From: Burkholderia ubonensis subsp. mesacidophila | GTDB lineage: Bacteria > Pseudomonadota > Gammaproteobacteria > Burkholderiales > Burkholderiaceae | Assembly: GCF_002097715.1 (NCBI RefSeq) | Contig: NZ_CP020738.1 | Span: 2,170,001-2,234,000, forward strand | DNA length: 64,000 nt | Direction: 5' to 3' | Shown: one piece after another, positions 50,701-57,665 of the stretch | Position numbering within the stretch: position 1 is the stretch's first letter | Layout of the letters: each line of letters starts with the position of its first letter | Made by a program: the position numbers and the translations under genes | Notes under the pieces: generated by a model | Told to the model about the DNA's origin: nothing | Databases searched by the model: none | What the model saw: the letters and a program-made list of their open reading frames with translations, nothing else

Positions 50701-53700
50701 CGCCGTGATCGACCTGGCCGACAGCGCCGCGCTCGGATCAACCTTCAGGTTGCCGGACGAATCGAGCATCAGCGCTTGTCCGCCCGTGAGCGTCGCGCCC
50801 GCGCCGACCGTCAGCAAACCGGTGCCCGTGCCGCCGGTGCGCGCGAGCGGCGCCATCGCGCCGTTCGACACGCGCAGCAGCGCGCCGTCGCCCGCAATCG
50901 CGATCGGCTGATCCTTCGCCGCCGGGTAATCGCCGGTTGCCGCGATCGATGCGCCGGCGTCGACGCGCAGGCCGTTCGCCGCATTCGGATCCGTGCCGCC
51001 GCCATCGGTCTTCGTCACGAGCAGGATTTCCGGCCCCTTGAGCGCCGTGCTCCCGTCGTTCGACACGACCACGCTGTTCGCGATCGGCGTGATCGTGACG
51101 CCGCGCGTCGTCGCCGCGCGCGTGCCGCCGATCAGCAGGCTGCCCGCGTTCAGCGAACCGAGCGCATCGCTGCCGATCTGCAGATAGCCGGGCAGCGATG
51201 CGCTGCCGTTGCCGGTGATCTGGATGTCCTGCGATGCGATGTCGACCTCGGCCGGCGCGCCGCCGGCGCCGGCGGCCGCATTCAACGTTGCGCCGAGCGC
51301 GAGCGCCTTCGTCGCCGCGAGCACCAGCTGACCGCCATCCACCGGCAACTGCGGGGTCACGTTGCCCTTGGTTGCGGCAAGCTTCGTGAAGTACGCGTTC
51401 GCGCCTGTCAGCATGTATTGCGAGTACTGCTGCCAGACCTGGCCGGACTGCACGCTGAACAGCGTCGGCGTCGCGCTGCGGCCGCCCGTCAGCGCGTTGG
51501 CGAAGTAGCCGGCCGTCACGACCGTGCCGTCCGGCAGCACCTTGCTCGCGCCAGGCGCGACGTTGCCGGTCGTGCCTGAAACCGTGACGCGGAACGCGCC
51601 CGGCACCGTCGCGTACTTGCCCGGCAGCAGCGTGTAGTAACCGGCCGCCAGCCCCGGCACGCCCGACAGGTAAACGGCCTTGCCGACCGGATCGGTCACG
51701 CCGGCCTGACCGATGCCGAGCGTCGCCGTCGTGGTCGTCGCCTGGCCGTCCTGACCGGTCGACGGCTGCAGCGTTTGCGCGAACGTCGGGTCATACGCGG
51801 CGACGGGCGACTGCGCGCCCGGCAGGATCGCATAGACGTTGCCGGCCCCGGCGTTGACCGGCGCCGCGGCCGCGCCCTTCCCGCCCGCATAGCTCACGTT
51901 GTACTGCGACAGCACGTCCCGCGTGCCGCCCGTGCCCGGCACCCATTCGGCCGCCCGCAGGTCGCCGCCGCCCGACAGGTCGATCGTCGCGCCCTTGTCG
52001 AGCGCGACGTTGCCGCCGTTCACGCCCACATACTTCGCGGGCGGCGCGCTCAGGTCGGTCGTCGTCGCGCCGAGGACCGGATTGAACTGCCATTCGACGC
52101 CGTCGATCGTCGCGCCGTAAGGGATGATCGCATCGCCGTTCGAGACCGATGTCACGCTGCCGTTCGCCAGCCTGACCGAATCCGTCGCGACGAGCGGCAG
52201 GCCCGCGAACTGCGCGAGCGTTGCGGCGTTCGCCGGATCGCCGACACCGAACACGAGCGTGCCCGACGGCGCACGCACCGTGCCGCCCTGCACGATGTTC
52301 GTCGCGTCCACCAGCAGCGTGCCGCCCGCGGACAGCGGCGTGCCCGACGCGCCGTTCGACGCGAACGTGACCGTCGTCGGCGCCGGCTTGCCGGTCGCCG
52401 GATCGGTCGGGCCGACCGCGTCGATGACGAACTTGCTGCCGGTCGCCGGATACAGGTCGGCCGCCTTGAACGTCACGTCGCCGGGCGTGTAGAGGACGCC
52501 CGGCGCCAGCTTCGAGTTGGACTGGTCGGCGGTGGTCGAGCTCAGGCGGATATCGCCGCCGCTCGCGAAGTTCGCGTGACCGAAATTGTTCAGCTGGAGC
52601 TGGTTCTTCAGGTCGATGAACGACGCATTCACGTTCAGCGTCGCATCGGACAGCGTCGCGACCGGCGTGAACAACGGCGACTGCGACGTGATGCCCGGCC
52701 CCGACAACGCGACGTACGGCGCGCCGATCGCGACCGTCGTGCCGAGCGGCGCTTGCGGCGGCTGCGCCAGCAACGCATCGACGGCCGATGTGATCGTCCC
52801 GTCCGGCCGGCGCGCAGGCGTCGACAGCAACGTCGACAACTGCCCCGTGTCGATGGCCGCGATACGCCCCGTGTTCAGCGTCACCGATTCCGGGAGCGCC
52901 ATCGCGACATTGCCGGCAAACAGGATCGGCGGCGCCTGCACGCCGTTGAGACCGGACGGCACGCCGCTGCCCAGCACGAGGTTCGCGATCCCGGACCCGC
53001 CCAACCGGTCGACGGCGAACTGAATGACGCCGCTCGGCTGGCCGATCGGCAGACCGGTCGTCGGATCGATCGCCGCCGCGAAGCCCTGTCCCGGCGCCAG
53101 CCCGGCGGGCGCGAAGGTTCCGCCTTGCCGCACGACGAGCGCCGTACCGGTCGCGCCGTCGTTCTGGTGCGGCAGTATCGTCAGCGTGCCGCCCCGCGCC
53201 TGCGCGGCGCCCGCATGCGCCGCGAGCGTCGCATCCGCGAACAGGCCGTTCGCCGCCGACAGCGTGATCGAGCCCGCGTCGCTCCACACCGGTTGCGATG
53301 CAACCATGCCGTTCGCCTGCAACTGATCGAAATTCGCCGACGTGCCCGATACGTCGATCCTCGATCCCGCCTGCGCGACCACGTAGCCGGTATCGCTCGA
53401 CAGCGTCACCGCGCCGCCGGGCAACACCTTGCCGGTATTCGGCACGACGGCCGTTCCGCCGATCCTGACCGGTGCGGCGAGCGGATTGGCCAATGCCGTG
53501 CCCGATACGTCGAGCGCCGCGGCCGCGCCGAGCCAGACCGACTGGCTCGCGCTCGTGAAACGGGTGTTGAACTGCCCCGCCTGCGCAAAGGTGCCGTTCC
53601 CGTCCGCGCTCAGCGTGATCGACCCGCCCGGCGCGACGATCGAGCCGAGCACCGTGACTTGCGCCGGCGAACCGAGGCCGATGCTCGCGCCGGCGTCCGC

Positions 53701-56700
53701 GTGAATCGACGCGCCTTCCGACAACGTGACCGCGCCGGTCACGCCCGGATACGACGGCAACGTGCCGGACGATCCGTCCAGCCAGGACGTGAAATTACCG
53801 CCCGTCAGGACCAGATTCGTCGCCTGCCGGTGAAAGGCATCGAGCTGGCCGATCGTCGTCAGGCCGCCCGCCGACAGGTTCGCGCCCGTGCCGGCCTGCC
53901 GAAGCGCCACCGCGTCCGGGATGCGGTTCAGTTGCGTGACGCCGACCGATGCGCCCGGCGCGACCGTCGTGTCGTAATACGCGTTCAGCACGTACTTGCC
54001 GAATCCCTGCCGTGCGAAGAAGCGCTCGGGGAGATAGACGTCCCACGGCGACGCGGCGGCCGCATCGCCGCCGATCCGGAACCCGAGCGCCTGGAGCGTC
54101 AGCGTGCCGCCGCCCGAAAACCCTTCGCTGAGGATCGTGCCGCCCAGCGCGAGCGTGCCGGCCGTCGGCTGCGCGGTGGGCAAGGACGTGCCGCCATCGG
54201 CGCGGTGGCCGAACTGCTTCGTCTGGGATGCGGCATACGTCTGCAGCGAGACATTGCCGCCGCGTCCGACCGGCACCCCGTTCTGCATCAGCATCTGGCC
54301 GTTCGCCAGCATCTCGCCGCCGCTCGACACGTCCAGCACGCTGCCGGGCTGCAACAGCACCGAACCCGTCGCGTCGGCGATCTGGCCGCCGTCGCCGATC
54401 AGCGCCCCCTGCACCGCCGACAGCGAGATGCTGCCGCCGTTGATGAACTGGCTGTTGCCAGGCGTCGTGCCGGGCGCGGCCTGCACGTCGTTGTTGACCC
54501 ACTGTCCGGCCGCGCCGATCACCGCCTGCGGCCCCACGACGACATTGCCGCCGCTCGCGATCGAGATCGAACCCGACGGCACGATCAGCTTGCCTGCCAC
54601 GTTGACGTCGGCGCCGGGACGCACGCTGCTGAGCGAAATGGAGCCGCCCGGCTGCAAGGCCAGTTGCGTGCCTTGCGGAACCACGATCCCCATGCCGCCA
54701 ACCTTGTCCTCGGTCACGTTCAGGTTCGCGAAGCCGCCGTTGTTCAACGTCGCGACCGGCACCACCGTGGTCGACAGCACGTTGCGCGGGTCGGTGGCGG
54801 GCAGCGCCTGCAGCGTCTTCGCATCGAGCGGGGTATCGATCGAGAAGCCCGGCGCGACTTCGTCGAGCCTGGGCGCGTTGTCCTGCAGCACGACCAGGCC
54901 GGTCGTGCCGTTCCCGGTTTCGTGGTTGTTCGACGTCAGGCCCGCCAGTGCCGTGCCGCCGAGCTTCGGATCGGCGCCGAGGTTGAACGTCCCGCCGGTC
55001 GGCAGGCTGTTGCCCTGCATCTGCTTCGCGCCGCCGAACGCCTGCGCGCTGATGTCGCCGTCGAGCACCAGCGCCTGCGTCGCATAGACGTCGAGCGTGC
55101 CCGCGTTGCCGCCGACGAGATAGTCCGGCTGATAGATTCCGCCCGTCAGCAGCGGATTGAACCACGACTTCGTCACGCCCCAGCGCGGGTGGGATTCGAT
55201 GAACTGGCCCGCGACGCCGACGTAGCGCTCGTACGGGCTGGCCTTCCCGATCGGCACGATCGCGCCGTTCGCATCGACGAGGCGCGTCGTATCGACCACC
55301 CCGCCGTCGTAATGCACGTAGCCGCCGTTCAGGTTCATCGACGAGCCCGCCGCGGTCATCACCTCGTTGCCGGACAGCGTGATCGAGCCGCCGTTGGTCA
55401 GCAACTGGTTGACCGTGCGCGGGATCAGGTTCACGTAGCCCGACAGGTTGAGGATCGGACTGCCGACCCACTGCACGCCGTCGCTGCGCGTGCCGGTCAG
55501 CGTGCTGTCGACGACGACGTTCTTGAGCCCGAACAGGAAGCCGTTGCGCAGCAGCGGCGAATCGGCGAGTTCGTTCTGGCCGATCCGGTCGACCGTCACG
55601 AGCGTCTGCGAGATCGGCGCCGCGACATTCGCGAGACCGGAAACGTCGATCGTCGCGCCGTTGTCCACGTAGATGCGGCCGGGCACGGCGGTCTGGCCCG
55701 CGGGCGTCCGGGCATTCGACGTGGACGGCGTCAGCGCGGCGACGGAAACGGTCGAGCCGGGCGCTTCGATCAGCGAGCCGCCCTGGAACCAGACCGATCC
55801 GGCCGTCATGCCGATGCTGCCCGGCGTGAACGTCGCGCCGGGCGTCGACGGCGTCGTCTGGCCGTTGCCGTCCGGCATCACCGTCGTCACCGAATCGGGG
55901 CCGAAGCTCAGCAGGCCGGCGCGATGCGTGTCGCTGCCGGTGCTTTGCTGGCTCGTCGTCACGAGCGCCTGCCCGAGATACGCGGCGCCGGCCGGATTGT
56001 TGGACTGGTATTCGTCGACCGTGGAGATCGTGATCGTGCCGGGCGCATTGACGCTCGTCGTCACGCCGACCACCCCGTTCTGCGCCACCCGGCTGCCGAG
56101 CAGGTTCACGTTGCCGCGCGCCGCCTCGACGATCCCGGTATTGGTCAGCGTGCCGGCCGGCGTGATGTCGGTCGCCTGGCCGTTCGGCCCGAGCAGCGCG
56201 ATCTGTCCGCTCAATTCCGGCAGCAGCACCTGCGGATTGGCCTTGCCGAACCCGTTCGGCCGCAGGCTCACGCCGACGCCGGCCGCCAGCACGACCTGGC
56301 CGTCCGTCGCCGTGATGCGCCCCGCGTTCGTCACGTTCGGCGCGGCGATCATCACGAAGCCGCCGTCGCTGACGTTGCCGTTCGCATGCGTGGTAATCGA
56401 CGCGCCCTGTTCGATGCTGACGTCGCCCCACGGCTGATACTGGCTGGCCGACGTGAGGTTGACCTGGTTGCCGAGGCCGAGCACCTCGTTCGGGATTCCG
56501 TTGCTGCCGTTCACCCCGGTCGAGCTGCCCGACTCCGGAAACGCGAGCCCGCCCGTCGTCCCGGCCGGCAGGCTCAGGAACTGCCTGTTGCTCGCGACGA
56601 TCCCGGCGGCATCCTGCGCGAGATTGCCCGTCACAACCGGAACCTTGTTGATCACGGTCTGGTTGGTGTTGTTCATGTTCAGCAGGTCGAGCGACGACGC

Positions 56701-57450
56701 CACCAGCGAATGCACGTTGACCTGCGACCCCGCCCCGAACAGCACGCCGTTGCGGTTGATCACGTACACCGCCCCCTGCGCGGTGATGCTCCCCAGAATC
56801 TGGCTCGGCCGCCCGCTCGGGTCGTTGACGCGGTTCAGCACCGCCCAGTTGTTCGCGCCGTTCGTCTGCGTGCCGGCCGACTGGTCGAAATTGAGCGTCG
56901 TCTGCCGGCCGACGTTCATCGTCTCCCACGTCAGCACGGCGTTCTGCCCGGTCTGCCTGACGTCGACGTTCACGTGCCCGTTCGCGTCGACGCTCTGCTG
57001 CGGCGCGTTCGCGTTGAACCACAGCACAGGGTTGTTCGGGTCGCTGGTCGCGCCCGCCGCGACCTGCAGGCCGCCCGGCGCGAGCCCGTTCGGCACGCTC
57101 GACGGCAGCCTGGCGGCGGCCGCGGCCGCATTCTGCTGCGCGGCGATCTGCGCGGCGATCGCATGCGCCGCATAGCCGAGGTTGCGGATCGACGGCTGGC
57201 TCGCCTGCAGCGCCTGCTGCGGCGACACGCCGAGATTCGGCACGCCCGGCAAACTGCCGGCGCCGCCCGCGCCGCCGCCGGCCGCGCGCGCGGTCGCTTG
57301 CCCGAGGTTCACGATGCCCGCCGCTTGCGCATGCGCGGTGACGCCCGCCGCCAGCATCAGGGCGACCGCCCGGCATAGCGGACGCAGGTCCGATCTCAGG
57401 ACGGACCGCGAACGAATCGGGTCATGTTGTCGTAGTGCGCGTGCTGCCAT
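44701..57450 (-). CDS. Giant filamentous haemagglutinin-family exoprotein with DUF3739 (PdtA-like TpsA)
   Basis: The protein has 4249 residues in a single 12.75-kb frame, with ATG at 57450 and GGGGTGAAG just before it. An extended signal peptide ends near HAQAAG (about residue 45). The TPS secretion domain lies at about 120-330, with VNVDVRQTGQNAVLTWETMN, NWAVLNRVNDPSGRPSQILG and GAVYVINRNGVLFGAGSQV. The bulk is a repetitive right-handed beta-helix of short Gly/Asn/Asp-rich turns. The C-terminal 800-900 residues match DUF3739, the domain found in haemagglutinins linked to VreARI signalling, with SLNGDIVDGVL, DNLIPVAIDKPALIQAGRDI and a lone cysteine pair. It is exported by the transporter at 27297-28955 (inferred). 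Likely adhesin or surface scaffold. Confidence 0.94.
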   Translation of the reverse strand: MAARALRQHDPIRSRSVLRSDLRPLCRAVALMLAAGVTAHAQAAGIVNLGQATARAAGGGAGGAGSLPGVPNLGVSPQQALQASQPSIRNLGYAAHAIAAQIAAQQNAAAAAARLPSSVPNGLAPGGLQVAAGATSDPNNPVLWFNANAPQQSVDANGHVNVDVRQTGQNAVLTWETMNVGRQTTLNFDQSAGTQTNGANNWAVLNRVNDPSGRPSQILGSITAQGAVYVINRNGVLFGAGSQVNVHSLVASSLDLLNMNNTNQTVINKVPVVTGNLAQDAAGIVASNRQFLSLPAGTTGGLAFPESGSSTGVNGSNGIPNEVLGLGNQVNLTSASQYQPWGDVSIEQGASITTHANGNVSDGGFVMIAAPNVTNAGRITATDGQVVLAAGVGVSLRPNGFGKANPQVLLPELSGQIALLGPNGQATDITPAGTLTNTGIVEAARGNVNLLGSRVAQNGVVGVTTSVNAPGTITISTVDEYQSNNPAGAAYLGQALVTTSQQSTGSDTHRAGLLSFGPDSVTTVMPDGNGQTTPSTPGATFTPGSIGMTAGSVWFQGGSLIEAPGSTVSVAALTPSTSNARTPAGQTAVPGRIYVDNGATIDVSGLANVAAPISQTLVTVDRIGQNELADSPLLRNGFLFGLKNVVVDSTLTGTRSDGVQWVGSPILNLSGYVNLIPRTVNQLLTNGGSITLSGNEVMTAAGSSMNLNGGYVHYDGGVVDTTRLVDANGAIVPIGKASPYERYVGVAGQFIESHPRWGVTKSWFNPLLTGGIYQPDYLVGGNAGTLDVYATQALVLDGDISAQAFGGAKQMQGNSLPTGGTFNLGADPKLGGTALAGLTSNNHETGNGTTGLVVLQDNAPRLDEVAPGFSIDTPLDAKTLQALPATDPRNVLSTTVVPVATLNNGGFANLNVTEDKVGGMGIVVPQGTQLALQPGGSISLSSVRPGADVNVAGKLIVPSGSISIASGGNVVVGPQAVIGAAGQWVNNDVQAAPGTTPGNSQFINGGSISLSAVQGALIGDGGQIADATGSVLLQPGSVLDVSSGGEMLANGQMLMQNGVPVGRGGNVSLQTYAASQTKQFGHRADGGTSLPTAQPTAGTLALGGTILSEGFSGGGTLTLQALGFRIGGDAAAASPWDVYLPERFFARQGFGKYVLNAYYDTTVAPGASVGVTQLNRIPDAVALRQAGTGANLSAGGLTTIGQLDAFHRQATNLVLTGGNFTSWLDGSSGTLPSYPGVTGAVTLSEGASIHADAGASIGLGSPAQVTVLGSIVAPGGSITLSADGNGTFAQAGQFNTRFTSASQSVWLGAAAALDVSGTALANPLAAPVRIGGTAVVPNTGKVLPGGAVTLSSDTGYVVAQAGSRIDVSGTSANFDQLQANGMVASQPVWSDAGSITLSAANGLFADATLAAHAGAAQARGGTLTILPHQNDGATGTALVVRQGGTFAPAGLAPGQGFAAAIDPTTGLPIGQPSGVIQFAVDRLGGSGIANLVLGSGVPSGLNGVQAPPILFAGNVAMALPESVTLNTGRIAAIDTGQLSTLLSTPARRPDGTITSAVDALLAQPPQAPLGTTVAIGAPYVALSGPGITSQSPLFTPVATLSDATLNVNASFIDLKNQLQLNNFGHANFASGGDIRLSSTTADQSNSKLAPGVLYTPGDVTFKAADLYPATGSKFVIDAVGPTDPATGKPAPTTVTFASNGASGTPLSAGGTLLVDATNIVQGGTVRAPSGTLVFGVGDPANAATLAQFAGLPLVATDSVRLANGSVTSVSNGDAIIPYGATIDGVEWQFNPVLGATTTDLSAPPAKYVGVNGGNVALDKGATIDLSGGGDLRAAEWVPGTGGTRDVLSQYNVSYAGGKGAAAAPVNAGAGNVYAILPGAQSPVAAYDPTFAQTLQPSTGQDGQATTTTATLGIGQAGVTDPVGKAVYLSGVPGLAAGYYTLLPGKYATVPGAFRVTVSGTTGNVAPGASKVLPDGTVVTAGYFANALTGGRSATPTLFSVQSGQVWQQYSQYMLTGANAYFTKLAATKGNVTPQLPVDGGQLVLAATKALALGATLNAAAGAGGAPAEVDIASQDIQITGNGSASLPGYLQIGSDALGSLNAGSLLIGGTRAATTRGVTITPIANSVVVSNDGSTALKGPEILLVTKTDGGGTDPNAANGLRVDAGASIAATGDYPAAKDQPIAIAGDGALLRVSNGAMAPLARTGGTGTGLLTVGAGATLTGGQALMLDSSGNLKVDPSAALSARSITADGSAITFTNASGAAASALPGFVIDPAGLAQLANAQQVTLRSYGAMGFVGDVNATFGNSVDLSAGTFTSDGGQVTLNAQQIAFTNEMAATGSAATPGSGMLTVNAKEIDFGAGSKNVSGFGAAIMNATGGIVGQGTGTFDFGALPVTLDAPVYLADTRSASTAKTTGALTLNGATGTPLTRSAVGGAWTFVGGTVADNGATIRAPAGNVTLEATSGDLTIGGGSTVSSAGVSKQFFDVTRYAPAGSITLTADAGTVNVQAGSTLDFSGAHGGGAAGSVTLSAPRQVVNLNGTLKGRAASGYAGGSFSLDTGGAADLDALSTTLASSGVNQSIAIHTKTGNLTLSPGNTLTAHAVQLTADGGAGRAPDAAHGNVNVLGTIDASGKAGGQIDLYGRNGVDIEGSLLARGSDPKQRGGKVNIGTSALFDPTIVDANGNSIANNATYGYEHFLRANAGAITLGANALIDVSGGTAGGLSGGTVNFRAPLLMDNGVQVSLPDAFNDGKGIAGSRATTLEAYGVWSTTDATTGAKHFDGVVDPAGWYDRSGHLLAGTFTAQGASGTPAKFSFTPDGTGGGTLTNQATGATAAVTQAQLQGGNSAIGFGGLNNMVFAPASGGANTDHQTFYGYQNGDASTAAPGTLMGFVRHGLDALADPFAGKNIANAHVAPGIELDNPSHAINGGDIQVLTNWNLGAGTSPTDLAFRFQGQAPIVTLRAENNVSVKASLTDGFFQIANPLGGGGTLPVPPLSTLDAAQAIFKLPSGYNANYQYGIWYYATKNLAFAPGTPVGGTPDEVAEYYALYMAYANYLDETATSISSMLGMNSAYNNIGIVKTLRLGGSVWPGQPAAPRAPSAAEQAVNPGAYLIYLSQYSTYLLAAAQFFAQHPTQRPLVDIVTPPTVQPVAVITTPTISLPAVTDNTPSPVATAANPIPLQAASLAGGASSSFRVVAGSDLGSTNPLAVQALTPGTASNVRSVTFDGHSAYVDANGQTLLAPTAIRTGTGSIDVAAGNGIALFDVDAARANRTDVLVPGVIYTGGAPAAAAPAGGNSLAIVHAGNGYQDILVTPTVSPDSAGDITIHAQGDITGAEYLADVSGAVTGQRGANISPFWWQWMQIGNPTGTVGATHPVTQTIQTSINFGAFDQGVLSAGGNVSVSAGGNIADLSVSLPTTWWLTGANTDSPTVNTVGGGNLTVRAGGDILSGGYFVAKGTGTITAGGKIGSDVAVPSQFVGQPPVTVDTLLATQDGVLDVNARQGVSIARVFDPSYTQGRSLLNAYQQRADMQGYSTASAVNIASTTGDVAIGTLSAVDLIGGGATYTPTPGLNDLSFVLPASVSLSAFTGGITVAASGALYPSPSGNLSLIADQSINLSGMNSRDVAPVFGMLDVDPSAMPAPARPYVNVASPTLASAAAHHAVALHRDDAVPARIYSLNGDIVDGVLQTSGSSAGFYDNLIPVAIDKPALIQAGRDIVNLSFLGQNLRKSDVTRIVAGRDIYDTPLLYNANGIVPVLKLGGPGTFDVEAGRNIGPLTSQLEVSSVFLNPVGMATGINAIGNANNPYLPHESANVNVLFGIGPGIDTASFVSTYIDPASAVPGVPGSASALVTFMQQYEAGRSVDTGLVNDQPAVKPLSVEQAWSKFKALPQYVQQLFAEQVLFNVLTRVGEDYNNPASPYYQKYARGYEALNTMFPASFGYTANHLGGGGNGANKAVGTGDLDIRSTTIQTQQGGNVSILGPGGQALVGSTSAPPQIVAGDGTVIAGPGTMGILTLEKGDIDIFADRSVLLAQSRIFTEQGGDMTIWSSNGDINAGKGAKSSADTPAPQYACDANHYCTVDARGQVTGAGIATLQSVPGVPLGTINLVAPRGTVDAGDAGIRAGNLNVAALHVVNADNIQATGAVSGIPLVQAVNTGALTAAGAAASAASQVAQDIAKNNASGAPARRWTISVQVEGFGDADGDGSRKHKREQVGYDPSSAVSILGFGQAGPAQRAALTAEERGKLGKI

Positions 57451-57597
57451 TCTTCACCCCGAACCCTGGAAAATTGCGCGTTGCCGCGATCGCGCCGAGG
57501 CCGGCGCCGATCCGTAGCCGCGCGTGTCGATGCGCCCTGAACAGGCCACTGGAAACCGGAGACCATACGAAGCCCGCGTGGCAGCGGCATGGCGGGT

Positions 57598-57636
57598 GCT
57601 ACGGACCATTCCGGCCGCGCTGAAAAGGTCCGTAGC
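57598..57636. promoter_or_regulatory. Inverted repeat GCTACGGACC-N19-GGTCCGTAGC upstream of the haemagglutinin
   Basis: Perfect 10-bp arms lie in the 215-bp gap between the first glycosyltransferase stop and the haemagglutinin start. The core TACGGACC and flanks ATTC and GAAAA are shared with the pair upstream of the DING/PstS-like gene. It could also fold as a hairpin, but on the minus strand no T-run follows, so a regulatory site is favoured. A 12-bp direct repeat (cgccggattacg) just beyond spans the preceding stop codon. Confidence 0.45.
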
Positions 57637-57665
57637 TTTTGTCATATGCGCCGGATTACGCCGGA

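Noticed and set aside
51775..57378. Open frame of 1867 codons on the plus strand, and a similar one at 45616-49500
   Set aside because: They lie antisense to the haemagglutinin gene. Their Arg/Ala-rich composition is a product of GC-biased third positions, and no domains are visible. The minus-strand frame has clear secretion and beta-helix signals.
57598..57636. Inverted repeat read as a terminator of the glycosyltransferase operon
   Set aside because: The loop is 19 nt and no T-run follows on the minus strand. The same core occurs upstream of another gene, favouring a regulatory site.
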